Assembly (NCBI RefSeq): GCF_000002235.5
Contig: NW_022145606.1
Coordinates: 22,872,095-22,936,094 of the forward strand
Source: Strongylocentrotus purpuratus
Lineage: Eukaryota; Echinodermata; Echinoidea; Camarodonta; Strongylocentrotidae
DNA: 64,000 nt
Direction: 5' to 3'
Part shown: piece after piece, positions 32,701 through 43,009 of the stretch
How the letters are laid out: the number at the start of each line of letters is the position of its first letter
Position numbering within the stretch: the first letter of the stretch is position 1
The notes under the pieces: model-generated
Told to the model about the DNA's origin: nothing
Seen by the model: the letters and a program-made list of their open reading frames with translations, nothing else
The model's database searches: none
Made by a program: the position numbers and the translations under genes

Positions 32701-34931
32701 TTAAAGTCGATCTTAGTCTTTGTGAGACACCCCCTTGCACTCCTTCTGATCACTTCCCTCCACTTCTGTCTGTTTCTGTGTATGTGAGGCCAGTCCATTC
32801 CTTAATGTTGTCAGACCACTGCTTTTTCTGTCAGCCTCTTCTTGTCTTTCCTTTCATTTGACTTTCTATTAGTGTGCTGCTATGGGGCTCCCACTATGTT
32901 CTTTCCAGATCGATTCTTTCATCTTAGTTTTAGTCATAATATGAATTTTTTTCAATTCTTTTTGTTCTCAATAGGAGCCTGGATGCTTCTGGTTGCCGTA
33001 AGATCGGGAACGAAGGGATGCGTTGCCTAGCAACATGCTGTCCATACTTGGAGAAGGTTGGACTAAGCTCAACATCAGTCACGCACAAGAGGTATGATTT
33101 ATATACTCGAGCTTATGGCATCAAATTGTTAATGATAAGAAAACCTCTAGTTGACTTATTTTGGTCCTATTTTTTGTATTGCTAGTTTTTGACATGTATA
33201 TATGTTTAAAAGTGTTATCTATTTTGCCCAACATGTAAACCTGAATATTCCAGCCATGGCTGTCTTTCATGTAAAATTGTATTTGTATGAACCATGTTTG
33301 TGCAATAATAAAAAAACATTTCTGAATTGAATTGAATGAATTGAATTTGGAAGTAATTTCTTTTATCTGCCATCATCAGTCAGTAGTACATAGCAGGTTT
33401 TTCTTTAAACAAGAAACACAAAAGAAAAAAATCATACTGTACAATTTTTCTTAATTCATTCGTTGACTAAGGGAGAGAACCTGGTGCTTTATAAATCCAG
33501 TTATCATTTTGTTTATTGAAGGCCTGTGTATGTTAGAGCTGACATGTTCATGGATTTAATTTTCTTTCTCCTATGCCTCAAGCTGTAGTGACTTGGAACA
33601 CTTCCTTAACATATAATGATAATGATATAAATAATTAAAGTTCATGTATAACACTCATGTTTGTTAGACTGGACACTCCTGGCACTCCTTGATTATTACC
33701 CCAGCCTTAGCATGACTGATAATATGGCACACTAGCACTTTTTGGAATTAATTCACGACAGGTACCCATTTACCTCACCCGTGTGGAGTTTGTCAAACAT
33801 AGATTAATGCCTTGACAAAGGACATTCATACTGAGACAGGGATTCGAACCTGATCCCCTGTGGTTCACAATTCTGTGACATGTCCACTAGACCACAACAC
33901 CTCTACATAACATTTGACAGGTGCTCAACCAGTCAATTCATGATTAGGATTTACATGACTTGAAAACAATATCAGTCACAAGTCTTGAATTGTTATATCT
34001 TTATTTATTTATTTTTATTTTATTTATTTATTTATTCTCCACTCATGGGATGGATTGCCCTTGTCAGCTATAAGCTGTTTTTCAAAGGGGTCCAAGTTTC
34101 AAAGGGGTCCAAGAGGTGCAATAGCTCAGTTGGTAGGGCAGTGGTCTCGTTATCCGGTGACCCGGATTTAAAACCAAGGCGATGTGCTAATGCCCTTTGG
34201 TAAGGCATTAATCCTCATTACCAGGTCCCTCGGAGAGGACCAAAAGCCGCTGGTCTTCTGGTTGCTTAATAACAAGCATTTATGCTTTGTTAGCAGTCAG
34301 ATAAAATAACCATCACTAATTACTAATTACATGTGTTTTCCTTTCAGTGTGTCCTCCTTAGCCAGTTATGCCAGTCAAACCCTCATGGAGCTGAAGCTGA
34401 ATTGCTGTAGAGAGATCACAGAGGCAAGCATAATACGACTACTCAAGCATTGCAAGAAGTAAGTAAAATGGTCCTTGTATGGCTGCCAATCACTGTGGTC
34501 CACAAACAAAAGTTCAGGCATTTAAAATCAGAATGTGGAAAGAATAAAAACTTATTTATGCAAAAGTTTCTGATTTGTACCTAGATATTATGGGCTTTTT
34601 TCTGAAATTGTATTTACTCCTGGTTGAAGAAAGATTGCTTGACTTCACCATGAATGTACATGTATATGATGGTATGCGATTGTTCATGGCAACTACCCCA
34701 TAAATACATATTTCTTGGGGTTATTTCCTAGTACTTTGCATTGGAATATTTTGTTATATTTTGAAGATGTAAATTAACTGAAAATATATCTTAGTCATAA
34801 TTGTTGTGTATCTTTGTATTGGCAGGCTCAAGACTCTTCATCTGTATGGAGTGAAAGGTCTGAGGAACCTGGGTATACTCAAGGTACAGTACCCATGCAT
34901 AGAGTACCTAGAGAAGGTGAGGGCCCCTTAG
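20697..34931 (+). CDS. F-box/LRR protein with giant disordered N-terminal exon (putative SCF substrate receptor)
   Basis: Coding exons: 20697-24355 (ATG 20728), 24955-25031, 26363-26513, 27690-27850, 28345-28496, 29575-29655, 30321-30432, 31380-31585, 32975-33091, 34348-34458 and 34826-34931 (TAG 34929-34931). All introns are GT-AG with matching phase, giving 1633 residues. An in-frame TGA at 20722 supports the start. Residues 1-1209 are Arg/Ser-rich and apparently disordered. They contain RPSSA/RPSTA/RPTSA motifs at about 91, 127, 156, 181, 1098 and 1116, and paired motifs SKYGVSF (845) and SKHGIAF (882). The F-box is at about 1248-1286 (LLPDEILLHIFSYLPQ...DDSLW). About eleven Cys-type LRRs of the FBXL/AMN1 kind follow from 1340. 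In the FBXL family the F-box binds Skp1 and the LRRs bind substrate. Several LRR exons have decayed copies in introns. A donor-like GTGAGG at 34917 leaves open an alternative 3' end. I do not recognise a named orthologue. Confidence 0.9.
25105..25990 (+). repeat. Dispersed host repeat, copy A, interrupted by a MITE
   Basis: The left part (25114-25204: aaagcctatatgcactagtttg, ggccaggagggattatacc, gacaggtggttatctcatc) and right part (25935-25980: agggcgcaagtagctacaag) are contiguous in the copy at 49120-49315. In this copy they are split by the TA-flanked element at 25205-25932. It lies in intron 2 of the F-box gene. Confidence 0.75.
25203..25934. mobile_element. TA-flanked MITE with TIRs of about 75 bp (Tc1/mariner type)
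   Basis: The ends are ccgtgcatcccccaaaaaac (25205) and the complement of gttttttggggggatgcacag (ending 25932). Inverted pairing runs about 75 bp inward to gattctgggggg/ccccccggaatc. Flanking TAs are at 25203-25204 and 25933-25934. Frames inside show no transposase. The empty site is visible at about 49250-49262 (gcattgtttgttatatag). Confidence 0.85.
26030..26335 (+). mobile_element. tRNA-derived SINE, forward
   Basis: The head has an A box (ttatagttaagtggtttaag) and a degenerate B box (ggtcatggtaacgatcccc). The spacer gtgtcctttgacaaggc, the body tttactttaatgctttagcg and the tail tataagtggacctattattatt follow. It resembles the minus copy at 31843-32157 and ends just before the polypyrimidine tract of exon 3. 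Confidence 0.7.
26540..26720. repeat. (CT)n and (AT)n microsatellites
   Basis: CT-rich simple sequence at about 26540-26640 follows the donor of exon 3, and (AT)n lies at about 26687-26715. Confidence 0.9.
27040..27440 (+). mobile_element. Non-LTR retrotransposon 3' fragment (end of reverse transcriptase ORF)
   Basis: The frame ending at 27436 reads SFPSVAAKLWNQLPTAV..DYLEKFLKSHLF before its stop. This is the characteristic C-terminus of many invertebrate LINE ORF2 proteins (VAAPKLWNSLP...FK..LKTHLF). Upstream sequence is frame-shifted (a related frame runs 26992-27321). The 3' tail at about 27530-27575 (gtgcagcgctttgtaacc) resembles the SINE tails in this window. It lies in intron 3 of the F-box gene and is a dead 5'-truncated copy. 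Confidence 0.75.
28577..29255 (+). pseudogene. Ladder of five decayed copies of F-box gene exon 5
   Basis: Copies of the exon 5 3' half plus intron start lie at about 28577-28655, 28745-28803, 28865-28938, 29035-29110 and 29172-29253, spaced about 130-165 bp. Each retains pieces such as ccttggatacc, gctgtcactgacaatggtctc and atggatgcccaagg. The following intron text (gtcatgggtcagaggtcata) is duplicated too. Copies 1 and 5 are open across the LRR segment, and copy 5 keeps a plausible donor (ccaag|gtaaag). None has a clear acceptor. Copies 2-4 carry frameshifts or lost ends. Confidence 0.9.
30955..31180 (+). repeat. Dispersed repeat, unoccupied copy of the U1-SINE target
   Basis: The text tggtcatgcgattgcattg, tgaaagaaac, aaaaggttgatcatctagc and ggttctggaatcatcaaaat matches about 930-980 joined directly to 1411-1480. 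The U1-SINE block is missing. It lies in intron 7 of the F-box gene. Confidence 0.8.
31195..31345. repeat. Dispersed repeat shared with 55847-55985
   Basis: Both copies contain ttagtaggcggtttcccgg, attagtcaaaacatattct and cacatgattggtaataagag in the same order and orientation. It ends about 35 bp before the acceptor of exon 8. Confidence 0.8.
31615..31745. repeat. Single arm of the 56030-56316 foldback family
   Basis: It shares tttgttaagtgccttgttac, aaattatttcatt and tttcaatagtcagaatg with the left arm of the full element. It starts about 30 bp after the donor of exon 8. Confidence 0.65.
31843..32157 (-). mobile_element. tRNA-derived SINE, reverse
   Basis: From the left: (AAT)n, atttatgtagcgcttagttc, a body with tccactcctagaggggtat, then a degenerate B box (gggattgaacccacgacctt) and an A-box region (gcttaatcgctcaactacaac). 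The minus strand gives the SINE orientation. Confidence 0.7.
32330..32394 (+). pseudogene. Decayed copy of F-box gene exon 8 (3' end)
   Basis: The run tcaccaatgtctcactaattgagattgctacatacctgaatagcataggg follows the last 50 bp of exon 8 (tcactgatgtctccttgattgagatcgctacgtacctgaatagtataagg) with a few substitutions. The true donor is at 31586, so the copy lies about 800 bp downstream. Shared 12-mers include acctgaatag and attgagat. Confidence 0.8.
32449..32735. mobile_element. Foldback MITE, family 2 copy B
   Basis: The arms are ggggagtgtttcacaaagac (32450) and tagtctttgtgagacacccc (to about 32733). They pair inward through aactatggcaggccgttc and cagcctgccatagtt. The interior shares text with 13256-13525 in reverse. 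Confidence 0.85.
33610..33905 (-). mobile_element. tRNA-derived SINE, reverse
   Basis: The best-preserved reverse copy. The B box complement gggattcgaacctgatcccc is at about 33838 and the A box complement tccactagaccacaacacc at about 33883. The body shares gattattaccccagccttag and ggaattaattcacgacagg with 6337-6640. Confidence 0.8.
34040..34110. repeat. Dispersed repeat shared (inverted) with 55770-55825
   Basis: The sequence atgggatggattgcccttgt, agctataagctgtttttca, aaggggtcca appears at about 55770-55822 as its reverse complement. Confidence 0.75.
34112..34325 (+). mobile_element. tRNA-derived SINE of a second family, forward
   Basis: The A box is tagctcagttggtagggcag (34122). The B box is decayed (gacccggatttaaaacc). 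A body follows with tgccctttggtaaggcatta and ggagaggacc. It sits immediately before the acceptor of exon 10 at 34346-34347. Confidence 0.75.
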
Positions 34932-35099
34932 TTACATCTTCAAGCACTGTGTGTGTATTGGGTTTTTACAGACGTGTATCAAGCAGGTATGAATTTTTAC
35001 ATCTGGGGACCGACCTTTAACGTCACCATCCGAAAGACATGACTCAGTTTCGAACCAGGGTTGCCTGAGCCAGTTTGTAGGGGAAGATAGAGAGCTGAC

Positions 35100-35605
35100 T
35101 AACTCACACCTCCGTAAAGCACCTCGATGGCGACAAGGACATGTACCCTGTTAGCCATTTTGAACGAGACAAAGTGAGACCGATTCAAGTCACATCATCA
35201 AGTATCTTTCGAGCTACCAGTACCTACAAATAGTCACAAGTTTTTTGCTAGCCACCTCGCCATAGAAAATGTTCCAAAAGGTGAAGAATTTAGGAATGTA
35301 AGGATGCAGATAGTTCAGTATCCTTTTATAGAGTACCTTGAAAAGGTCAGACAGACTTAGTCGCATTGTAAAGCACCTCGATAGCCACAAATACATGTAC
35401 CCTGTTAGCCACTATTAACTAGAGCAAGTGAGACTGATTCAAGTCACATCATCAAGTATCTTTTGAGCTACCGGTAACTACAAAGAGTCATGAGTTATTT
35501 GATATCCACCGATCCATAGATAATGTACCCAAAGGTGAAGGACTTTGAAATGTAAGGATACTGAAAGCACTATATCCTGTCATAGAGTACCTGAAAACTC
35601 ATAAA
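35100..35605 (+). pseudogene. Two decayed copies of the F-box gene exon 11 region, 254 bp apart
   Basis: The blocks 35114-35350 and 35368-35604 are direct repeats: gtaaagcacctcgatggcga / gtaaagcacctcgatagcca, and tcaagtcacatcatcaagta in both. Each ends in a version of the exon 11 tail: tatagagtaccttgaaaaggt at about 35328, catagagtacctgaaaac at about 35581, against exon catagagtacctagagaaggt at 34899. Upstream pieces gtgaagaatttaggaatgtaagg and gtgaaggactttgaaatgtaagg also recall the exon's gtgaaaggtctgaggaac part. Confidence 0.8.
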
Positions 35606-37980
35606 AAGTCATAAAGAAGTAGTCACTTCACCTAGCTGGAAGGTATCCTTATTTATCCAGTACCTTGGTGGCTGAAAATTCCTTGTTAGCTAACAGCACT
35701 TATTAACTAGTATGTCTGTATTCCTTGCTATTCTTTTTTTTTGGTAGTACCATTCATCTTAATTATTTGGAAATGACTTTGTTGGGCTAATCATTCCATT
35801 TGTAATGCATGGTGGATCAATTAGTTTGGACCAAATGTTTACTACAAAATGTAGACATACATTCATGTACAGGTTGACAATTTGCTGATGCGCCTTGATG
35901 ATTCTTAATTTTTCCTGCCAAAAGATATTTAGGAGTCTGCAAATATAGAGATAATATACTACAGTTTACTTTTTTGTAACACTACCATTTTTGTAATGAC
36001 AGTTTTTCTATTTACACTTTTTGATGAATGGAAATGTATTTTTTAAATTTCAATGTATATCATCATTATAATGAAAAAAATTATAATATATTGTATGCAC
36101 TACATAGATGTTTTATATTAATTAAAATGTATGTAGTATATACCTGTATGTGTAATTTAAAAGGGAAATACAACCTTATTAGCAAGTTCTCTGAAAGAAA
36201 GCAGTAAAATGAGAGACAAAGGCTGATGATAGTTTGAATGAAGTCAAACAGTCAAGCATTTAACAAATCTCTGAGTTTTCTTAATTAAGTTGTAATCACT
36301 ATACATAATTTTTACTTGGTATAGACTTCATTCATTTTGAAGATGCTTTCCATGATATATTTTGAATAATGCCTCGAGTGAAAAGACAGTTAGGAGTTAA
36401 CGAGAAAGATATTAATGATATTAATAATATTTTAGTGAACAAAAGCAGGAGAGTTGTCCTTGAATACGCCGTAATCTACTGGCCTAATTGCAAATGTTGG
36501 TTTCGCATTGATTTTGTGATCTCATCTTTCAAAACATAACTTCTTATTTGTCCAATTCCTGTTTCTGTGATTTTTTTCCTGCTATCACACGAATCCCCTT
36601 ATTACAAAGGGTGGATAACCCTTGAAGTGTGTCATTGTATTCAAGACAAATTATTATGAAGTATGATTGAGTATTTTCCATGTTTTGTTTCTTTGTCATC
36701 ATGTTAAGTCTGAAATTAAAAATTGTCTTTCAACTGTACAATAGAATTCATTTTATCAAAGATATGTATAGCTTTTAGACGATATGCGTGTAAATCAATT
36801 ATGGCAGTTAAAATGTTATCCTCTTACCACTAGTTTACTGTACAAAGAGAGGAAGCAGTGTCTTAAAATGGAGGTCTAAAAATCTGTCTTGCATGAATTG
36901 AATATTATGTTATTGTTATTATCATTAGGTGAAATCACCTTTCAATTTAAGTCTTTCATTGTGTGTGATCATTTCTAATGTTTGGTGTGTTTGTGTGTTT
37001 TCTACTGTGCAATCTACACTGTGATTTAAGCTATGCAAATGAAATAATGTAATTATTCTGGTGATCATATTTGTATGCATATTCTTATATTTTAACTTGT
37101 TTTTTATTTTCTTAATTATTTGTCATCATAATTTTTTTTTTTTTTTTGGGGGGGGATAGATATATTTTGTTTCTTTTGGTTTAGTTTCTAATATTTTCAT
37201 TGATATAAGTATTTCTGGATTATTTTTTTTTTCCTCAAATTTGTTTCTTCTTTTCTGGATCTATTTTTTGATGTGTAAACATATTTAGCTGATAGCGTCT
37301 ACCCCTGAAATAGAAAGATATGTTCATTGATTTGTTTATTCTGCATTTTGTTATTTGTTGTAATTTCTAACTCAGAGCAAACTGTGGGGTAATCTAGAGA
37401 GGTGTCGGGGAGATATCTTATGGTAAAAGTGTATATGGCATAAAGGGGAAAAATTTTGGGTATACTTGCCAAAATTGAAGTTAACTCATTTTAGGTTTCT
37501 TCTGTTTTGTATAATTAGCAAAATTTTAACTCTTGAAACATTTATTTTGTTCTGTTTTAAAATCAGTGATTGACTCTAACGTGCGTAAAAAAAAAAGATT
37601 GATTTTATAAAACATTATTTACATTAATAAGTATCTTTCTAAAAACCTGCATTTGCAATATAATATTTTTCTATGGTTTTGTGTTAAGGTAGTTTTGGTG
37701 GCTTTTGCATTGTCGATTATTTTATTAGATGTGAAAACCTGAATGGTAAAGGTAAATTTCGATTTTTCTTTTATAAATCAAATTATTTTGAAAGGGCCTT
37801 CTTAAAGTCAGTGACAGAACACTAAAATATGTACTGTTTATTTTTTCATCATCATCAAAACTAAATTACCTCTTTGTGTATTTTCTACTGGTGTTTTTAT
37901 TTTTTGTGAATCAGAATTTGATCATGAATCATTTAAAATGATTGAATAAAGCAAAACATTTAATAAAAAATGATGAAAAC
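35606..37980 (+). other. AT-rich downstream region, possible long 3'UTR of the F-box gene
   Basis: No exon or repeat family is recognisable. The sequence is unusually poor in the repeats seen elsewhere. An AATAAA signal at 37945-37950 lies at the end of this stretch, just before a repeat-rich zone, so a long 3'UTR is possible. A short poly-T/poly-G run is at 37132-37156. Confidence 0.35.
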
Positions 37981-38029
37981 TATATATTTTGTCTTTCTTT
38001 ATTGGACTGTAATGGTTGACTGGATGATG

Positions 38030-38275
38030 TTCTTAGTTTCGGGGGGGGGGGGGGGGTAGTGGTTAGCACTATTTTTTTTTTTTTTTTTTTTTTTGTGCTC
38101 CCGAAAATTTGGGGAGGGGTAGGGAGCACATTTTTTTTTTGTCCTTGAAATTTAAAAGTTTGCACCCCCCAAAAAGGTAAAAATCACATGTTTTTACATG
38201 ATTTTTTTTCTCAAGGGGGGGGGGGGGGGGCGGGCCCCCCCCCCCTCCCCCTGGATCCACTACTGCCCCCCCCCC
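38030..38275. mobile_element. hAT-like MITE of the ggatccagggg type, with long homopolymer runs
   Basis: The right end cccctggatccactactg (to about 38266) and the interior (cccgaaaattt, aaaaaggtaaaaatcacatg, atgattttttttctcaaggg) match, in inverse, the element at 42639-42882. Poly-G, poly-T and poly-C runs fill the gaps. No clean target duplication was found. Confidence 0.65.
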
Positions 38276-41200
38276 CCAATCCCCAATCTTATCCCACTTT
38301 CTATTCCTATTTCATTCCCATTCATATACTTTATATCGCAATTTCATTGAGCCATTCTTTGCTCAGTATAATCGCAAAATGTCTTAACTAAATCTTGATA
38401 TTGGGCAAGAAACGTAAACACCAGCCCCTCCCCCCCCCCCCCCCCCCCCTCCCTGCTGAATTTGTATCTGTTCGTCTTATGAGTAAACACATCGGATCGG
38501 ACGTGATTAGAATGTTAAGGTACGCAGAGAATGCCAGTTATAAAATACAAGTCATTTGTATTCAACATGGCCACTTCCTGTATTCCCAGTGACGTCACAA
38601 TCATCTCCTCACAGCGCCATCCAAAAGTGAAGTTTCGAATCCTTAGAATTTCACTCTGTTTACCAGTAGCGGTTCGAGGGGGGGGGGGGGGGGGGGTCTT
38701 GGAACCTCAATTACCCCTTCACCCGAAACAAGTATTGGTTTCGTATGACTTAAAGCGAGGAACATGTAGTTAATGTGTGAGAGATCTTCCAAGCTCCCCC
38801 CCCCCCCCCCCGGCCCCACAAAATATCAAATTTATGGAATCGCAGCTGCTAGTTAGTTAATATTCAAGAGTCGGTTCGTATTTACAGAAAATCAATGATA
38901 TTTCCCAAATTTCTTTTCATGGAATCACTGTATACAATGATTTATTCTAAAGATGAATTTGATATCTTCCCCGAACAGAATTGTTCATTTGTATGAGTTG
39001 AAAAACAAGTGCTTTCAATCACCAGAATTGTATAATCTTCAATTGCATGACCAACATGCTTTATGTAGTGCTCTGCATTTACCTCCAATCATCCCACATG
39101 GAAAATTCTCTATCTTACATTACCACCAATCAAAGAGTTTCCGATAGACTGGGGGGGGGGGTATAAATTGATAGGCCTACGGGTTTACTGTGTGCATATA
39201 CTCGTACACACATTCATGGTATTTCCAGTTCCACCAAGTATGGTGTCAAAGAATTATGACCTCGGCTGCACAGGGAAACTGAAGACCGTCTTTCTTTTCA
39301 TTGCTTTCAATATATTAAGCAGAAAAATCAGACAAACCTATCAAAAAAAAATTGAGCAAAATCGGAGAAGTAATGAAAAAAGTATTGAATTTGTAATGAC
39401 ATGAACAACTTTGAAAATCACAAGACAAATTGGCAACTCACTCCTGAGTTCACAACCCTTCAAAGAGTAGATGATGCAATCCAATACACATCAATGCATG
39501 TTTGTCGCTTAATCCTTCGCGAACCCTTCAGTCTGGCTCTAAGCTAGTTAAGTCTGCCTAGAGAGAACAAGTGCATGGTTTCCGATTTCGTTTTGTATCT
39601 AAAAACAAGGTCTGTTCACACACGGAATTATATCTTAGCCCAATCGTGTCTACTCTGACATTTACTCGTACTATAATATTATTTGCCGGGCTTTATTTCC
39701 TTAAAGACGTGGGTTTAATGAGTCTTTGTTTAGTGTACTAATATTTATAATTCTTTATTTCTAATTCGATAATACAAATGTTAATGTTTTCATTCTACTT
39801 GTTCTTATTTAACGTATTGTTGATTCATTTCAATTTCTCTCCCTTTTTATAGCATATCTATTTCTGCGTTTATTTAAAAATCAAATATAAAATATTCAAA
39901 CAAAATGAAAAAGCATACAATATCATTGGTTTACATAAACTGTGACACTTAAAATACACAAAATAAAAGATTGAGAACTTGAAAGTATGGAATTCAATTA
40001 ATCAAACATCAGGAAATGCAAAGGCAACCTATCCCTACTTATCCATTGCTTTGGGCTTCAACGTCTACAGAACAAGATTAATAGTTGTGAAGATAATCCA
40101 GATTTTAAGGATTGGTTCTCCATTTCCCGTCAAATTGTAAAATGATACCGATAGAATATACAAATGTTTACAATAGACCAGTTCACGGTTAGCACATTAC
40201 TGCAATGACCCCGAATATCCACAGATCTTAAAACCATGAAGAGGTCCCACTTTGTACATTTTGAAATAATCACTCCTACAGCGATGGAGGTGCTATATAG
40301 AAATAGCCTTTGTTTCCCCTTTTCAAAGAATACTTCCACCTGTGTATCATGGAGTGCACTGAATGTGCATGAATGTATAATGTTACATAACTTTCATGAG
40401 CACGAATCCAGTATTTCGTCTCCGTTAATTTCAAAATTTGTTCTGCAATGACCTTTATCTGCTCATGCTCAGACTGCAACCGTGAACTGGCTTATTGAGT
40501 TCTGTTATGATCAGCCCTGGTTATGATGCTGTGTGAACGCGCCGTATTATGTAAACGAATGGCGACGGACGTGACTGCCAACTTGAAATACATCTTGAGA
40601 TTGAGGTCACGTGACTGGGTTGAATACTCTTCCTCATCTCGAGATGCCAAGGGATATTATATATTCTCTTTTGAATAATGCAATGATGACTAGACCGTTA
40701 TAATACTCGACTTTTTTATGTCGCGGAATACTAGTAGCTAGATGATAATATTCATAGATTTTGCTTGACCATTATGAGTCATCCTTGGCTGACAGAGTTA
40801 CAGGATGATGTGTACGTGTTAAACTGATCTCTAAGATGTATGCTATATAATCATAATGATAAATCCATTCACATATTTCTTTGAAATGGTCAAGGATATT
40901 TCTTGAATGATCAGTTATTTCACGAGGATACCAATTAATTTGTATTATAACTTGTATTAAGGCGCTGAGAGTATATATGACAAATGTAACTATAATGTTA
41001 TCTGATGCAAGTTGCAATACAGAGTACATTACCGATATAATTAAGAATATACATCGCAGTTCATTACAGTACAAAATAATCTGAACTGATGACATAACAT
41101 GGGTGTTAAAGATACTATGTCCCTTTTGCAGCCAACATCAAATTCTGTAAAACTTTGCAGGAATTATGAATATGTCATGCATGTCCCATATGTGCGATTT

Positions 41201-41650
41201 AAACGTTAGCATTGTCCTAATATTCAAATTATGCAAGGAAACCCGTTTACTTGCTAGACCTCACTATTAGACACTATTGAGTGACATGCCTGGCCTTTTT
41301 TCTTCTTTGGTAATAACATACATAAAACGAGCTGTAAAGGGTACATGAGCATTTGTCTACATCAATAACCCACTTCTTGTAATGGCCAAAATTAAACTTA
41401 TTGAATCTCAGTTGCGCAGCATAAGACGTACGACCATTCAGAACAATGGTCTGAAAATCAGACTATTACTTACTGGCTCTATTGCTCTTAAGTCGATTCG
41501 ACAACTAATACTCGTTATTTTCCCAGTTTAAGACATTTTCAAGCACCTTTTTTTTTAGGGAAATTCTAAATTAGTATTATCTTTCAAATGCCGTTGGAAT
41601 TTAATCTTTTCATTTTTTATTTTGTTTTGGCCTGCAAATTGGACATAGTA
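38276..41650. other. Intergenic sequence without recognisable genes
   Basis: Short frames have no family signature. Notable items are poly-C and poly-G runs at 38430-38450, 38679-38697 and 38797-38812. A half-site resembling an hAT-like MITE end (cagtagcggttcgagggg) lies at about 38665. The rest is AT-rich and unique-looking. Confidence 0.5.
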
Positions 41651-41654
41651 CCTT

Positions 41655-41845
41655 TAAATGGTTCCGCCAGTTTGCGAATGCTTTGAATGAATTCAGAGGA
41701 GAGAGGGTGTGTGTGCATTCTGTTGGTAATTGGTGAAATGTGATTCGATTAATATACGGAATGGTGCCACTTTAAGTCCCCACTGCACTACTTATATATA
41801 TACTTGCGCCCTCTATATAGCCAACAATGTCTAAGTGGTTTAAAG
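41655..41845. repeat. Dispersed repeat shared with 63404-63515
   Basis: Common text includes ggttccgccagtttg, gaatgctttgaatga, gtaattggtgaa and tgattcgatt..atacggaatggtg. The continuation to 41845 (cttgcgccctctatatag) is the reverse complement of the host repeat seen at 49250-49290. Confidence 0.8.
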
Positions 41846-41863
41846 GCATTTCGATCGAATTTC

Positions 41864-41905
<42 letters not shown>

Positions 41906-42536
41906 CTCAAAAATTCAATTATTCTGATTATTACAATTAATTAGGGAATGCCCCTACGCGGCGTCAGTTTCATGGCCAGTGAGGAGTCATCTGGCCTTGA
42001 AATTTCTACCTTATGCTCGGGAGGATAGCCCCCACAGTCTAAGACAACTTTTGGCCCGATCTGAATTGTTCAAGCCATAGGTAGCGCCGCCCTTCCTAAG
42101 GCATTCCGATCGAGTTTCGTTTTTTCAAAAATTCAATTATTCTGATTATTACAATTAATTAGGGAATGCCCCTACGCGGCGTCAGTTTCATGGCCAGTGA
42201 GGAGTCATCTGGCCTTGAAATTTCTACCTTATGCTCGGGAGGATAGCCCCCACAGTCTAAGACAACTTTTGGCCCGATCTGAATTGTTCAAGCCATAGGT
42301 AGCGCCGCCCTTCCTAAGGCATTCCGATCGAGTTTCGTTTTTTCAAAAATTCAATTATTCTGATTATTACAATTAATTAGGGAATGCCCCTACGCGGCGT
42401 CAGTTTCATGGCCAGTGAGTAGTCATCTGGCCCTGAAATTCTTCCTTATGCTCGGGAGGATAGCCCCCACAGTCTAAGACAACTTTTGGCCCGATCTGAA
42501 TTATTTAAGCCATCCGTAGCGCCGCCCTTCCTATAA
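41846..42536. repeat. Tandem array of a 218-bp unit, about three copies
   Basis: Units start at about 41846, 42101 and 42319 with gcattccgatcgagtttcgt. They run through attagggaatgcccctacgc, gtcatctggccttgaaattt and ggatagcccccacagtctaa to gtagcgccgcccttcct. Units 1 and 2 are nearly identical apart from a poly-T run (about 40 T) in unit 1. Unit 3 has several changes. No open frame spans the array. Confidence 0.95.
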
Positions 42537-42630
42537 TACCACTTGTCCGCCATGGTTCCCTTTTTCTTGTGTTAATAATTGAGAGCTGATTTGTTGAGAT
42601 AACCACCTGCCAGTGAGCATGCAGGGAGGT

Positions 42631-42890
42631 CTAATCCCCAGTGGCGGATCCAGGGGGGGGGGGCCGCGGGGCCCGACCCCCCCCCCCTTGAGAAAAAAAT
42701 CATGCAAAATCACACGATTTTTACCTTTTTAGGGGGTTGGGCCTCCCCCCCCCCCCCCCCTGGCGCTCAAGGGGGGGGGTGCAACTGAGCGACTTTTCGG
42801 CCGGCGCGATTTTCAAATTTTCGGGAGCGAAAAAAAAAAAAAGTTGGGCCCCCTCCCCTAAGAAATCCTGGATCCGCGCCTCCTAATCCC
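42631..42890. mobile_element. hAT-like MITE with 8-bp target duplication CTAATCCC
   Basis: The element spans 42639-42882, beginning cagtggcggatccagg and ending cctggatccgcgcctc. The octamer CTAATCCC is at 42631-42638 and again at 42883-42890. The empty site is visible at 49138-49145 (GGGATTAG, exact complement) and 25141-25148 (GGGATTAT). The interior is G/C homopolymer-rich with no frame. Confidence 0.9.
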
Positions 42891-43009
42891 TCCTGGCCAA
42901 ACTAGTGCAGACAGGCTTTAAGACTGAGATGTGATACAAAACATGACTATAAATTGTACACAGTTGCTGATCCAGGTGGGGCCGAATCGGATTTTACGGC
43001 CTAACAAAA

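Larger units (their letters stand above)
41790..42930 (-). repeat. Dispersed host repeat, copy B, interrupted twice
   Basis: Reading on the minus strand, the order matches the uninterrupted copy at 49120-49315: tttggccaggagggattag, ggtggttatctcaac, gagagctgatttgttg, then tagagggcgcaag. It is split by the 218-bp tandem array (about 41846-42536) and by the hAT-like MITE (42639-42882). Confidence 0.75.
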
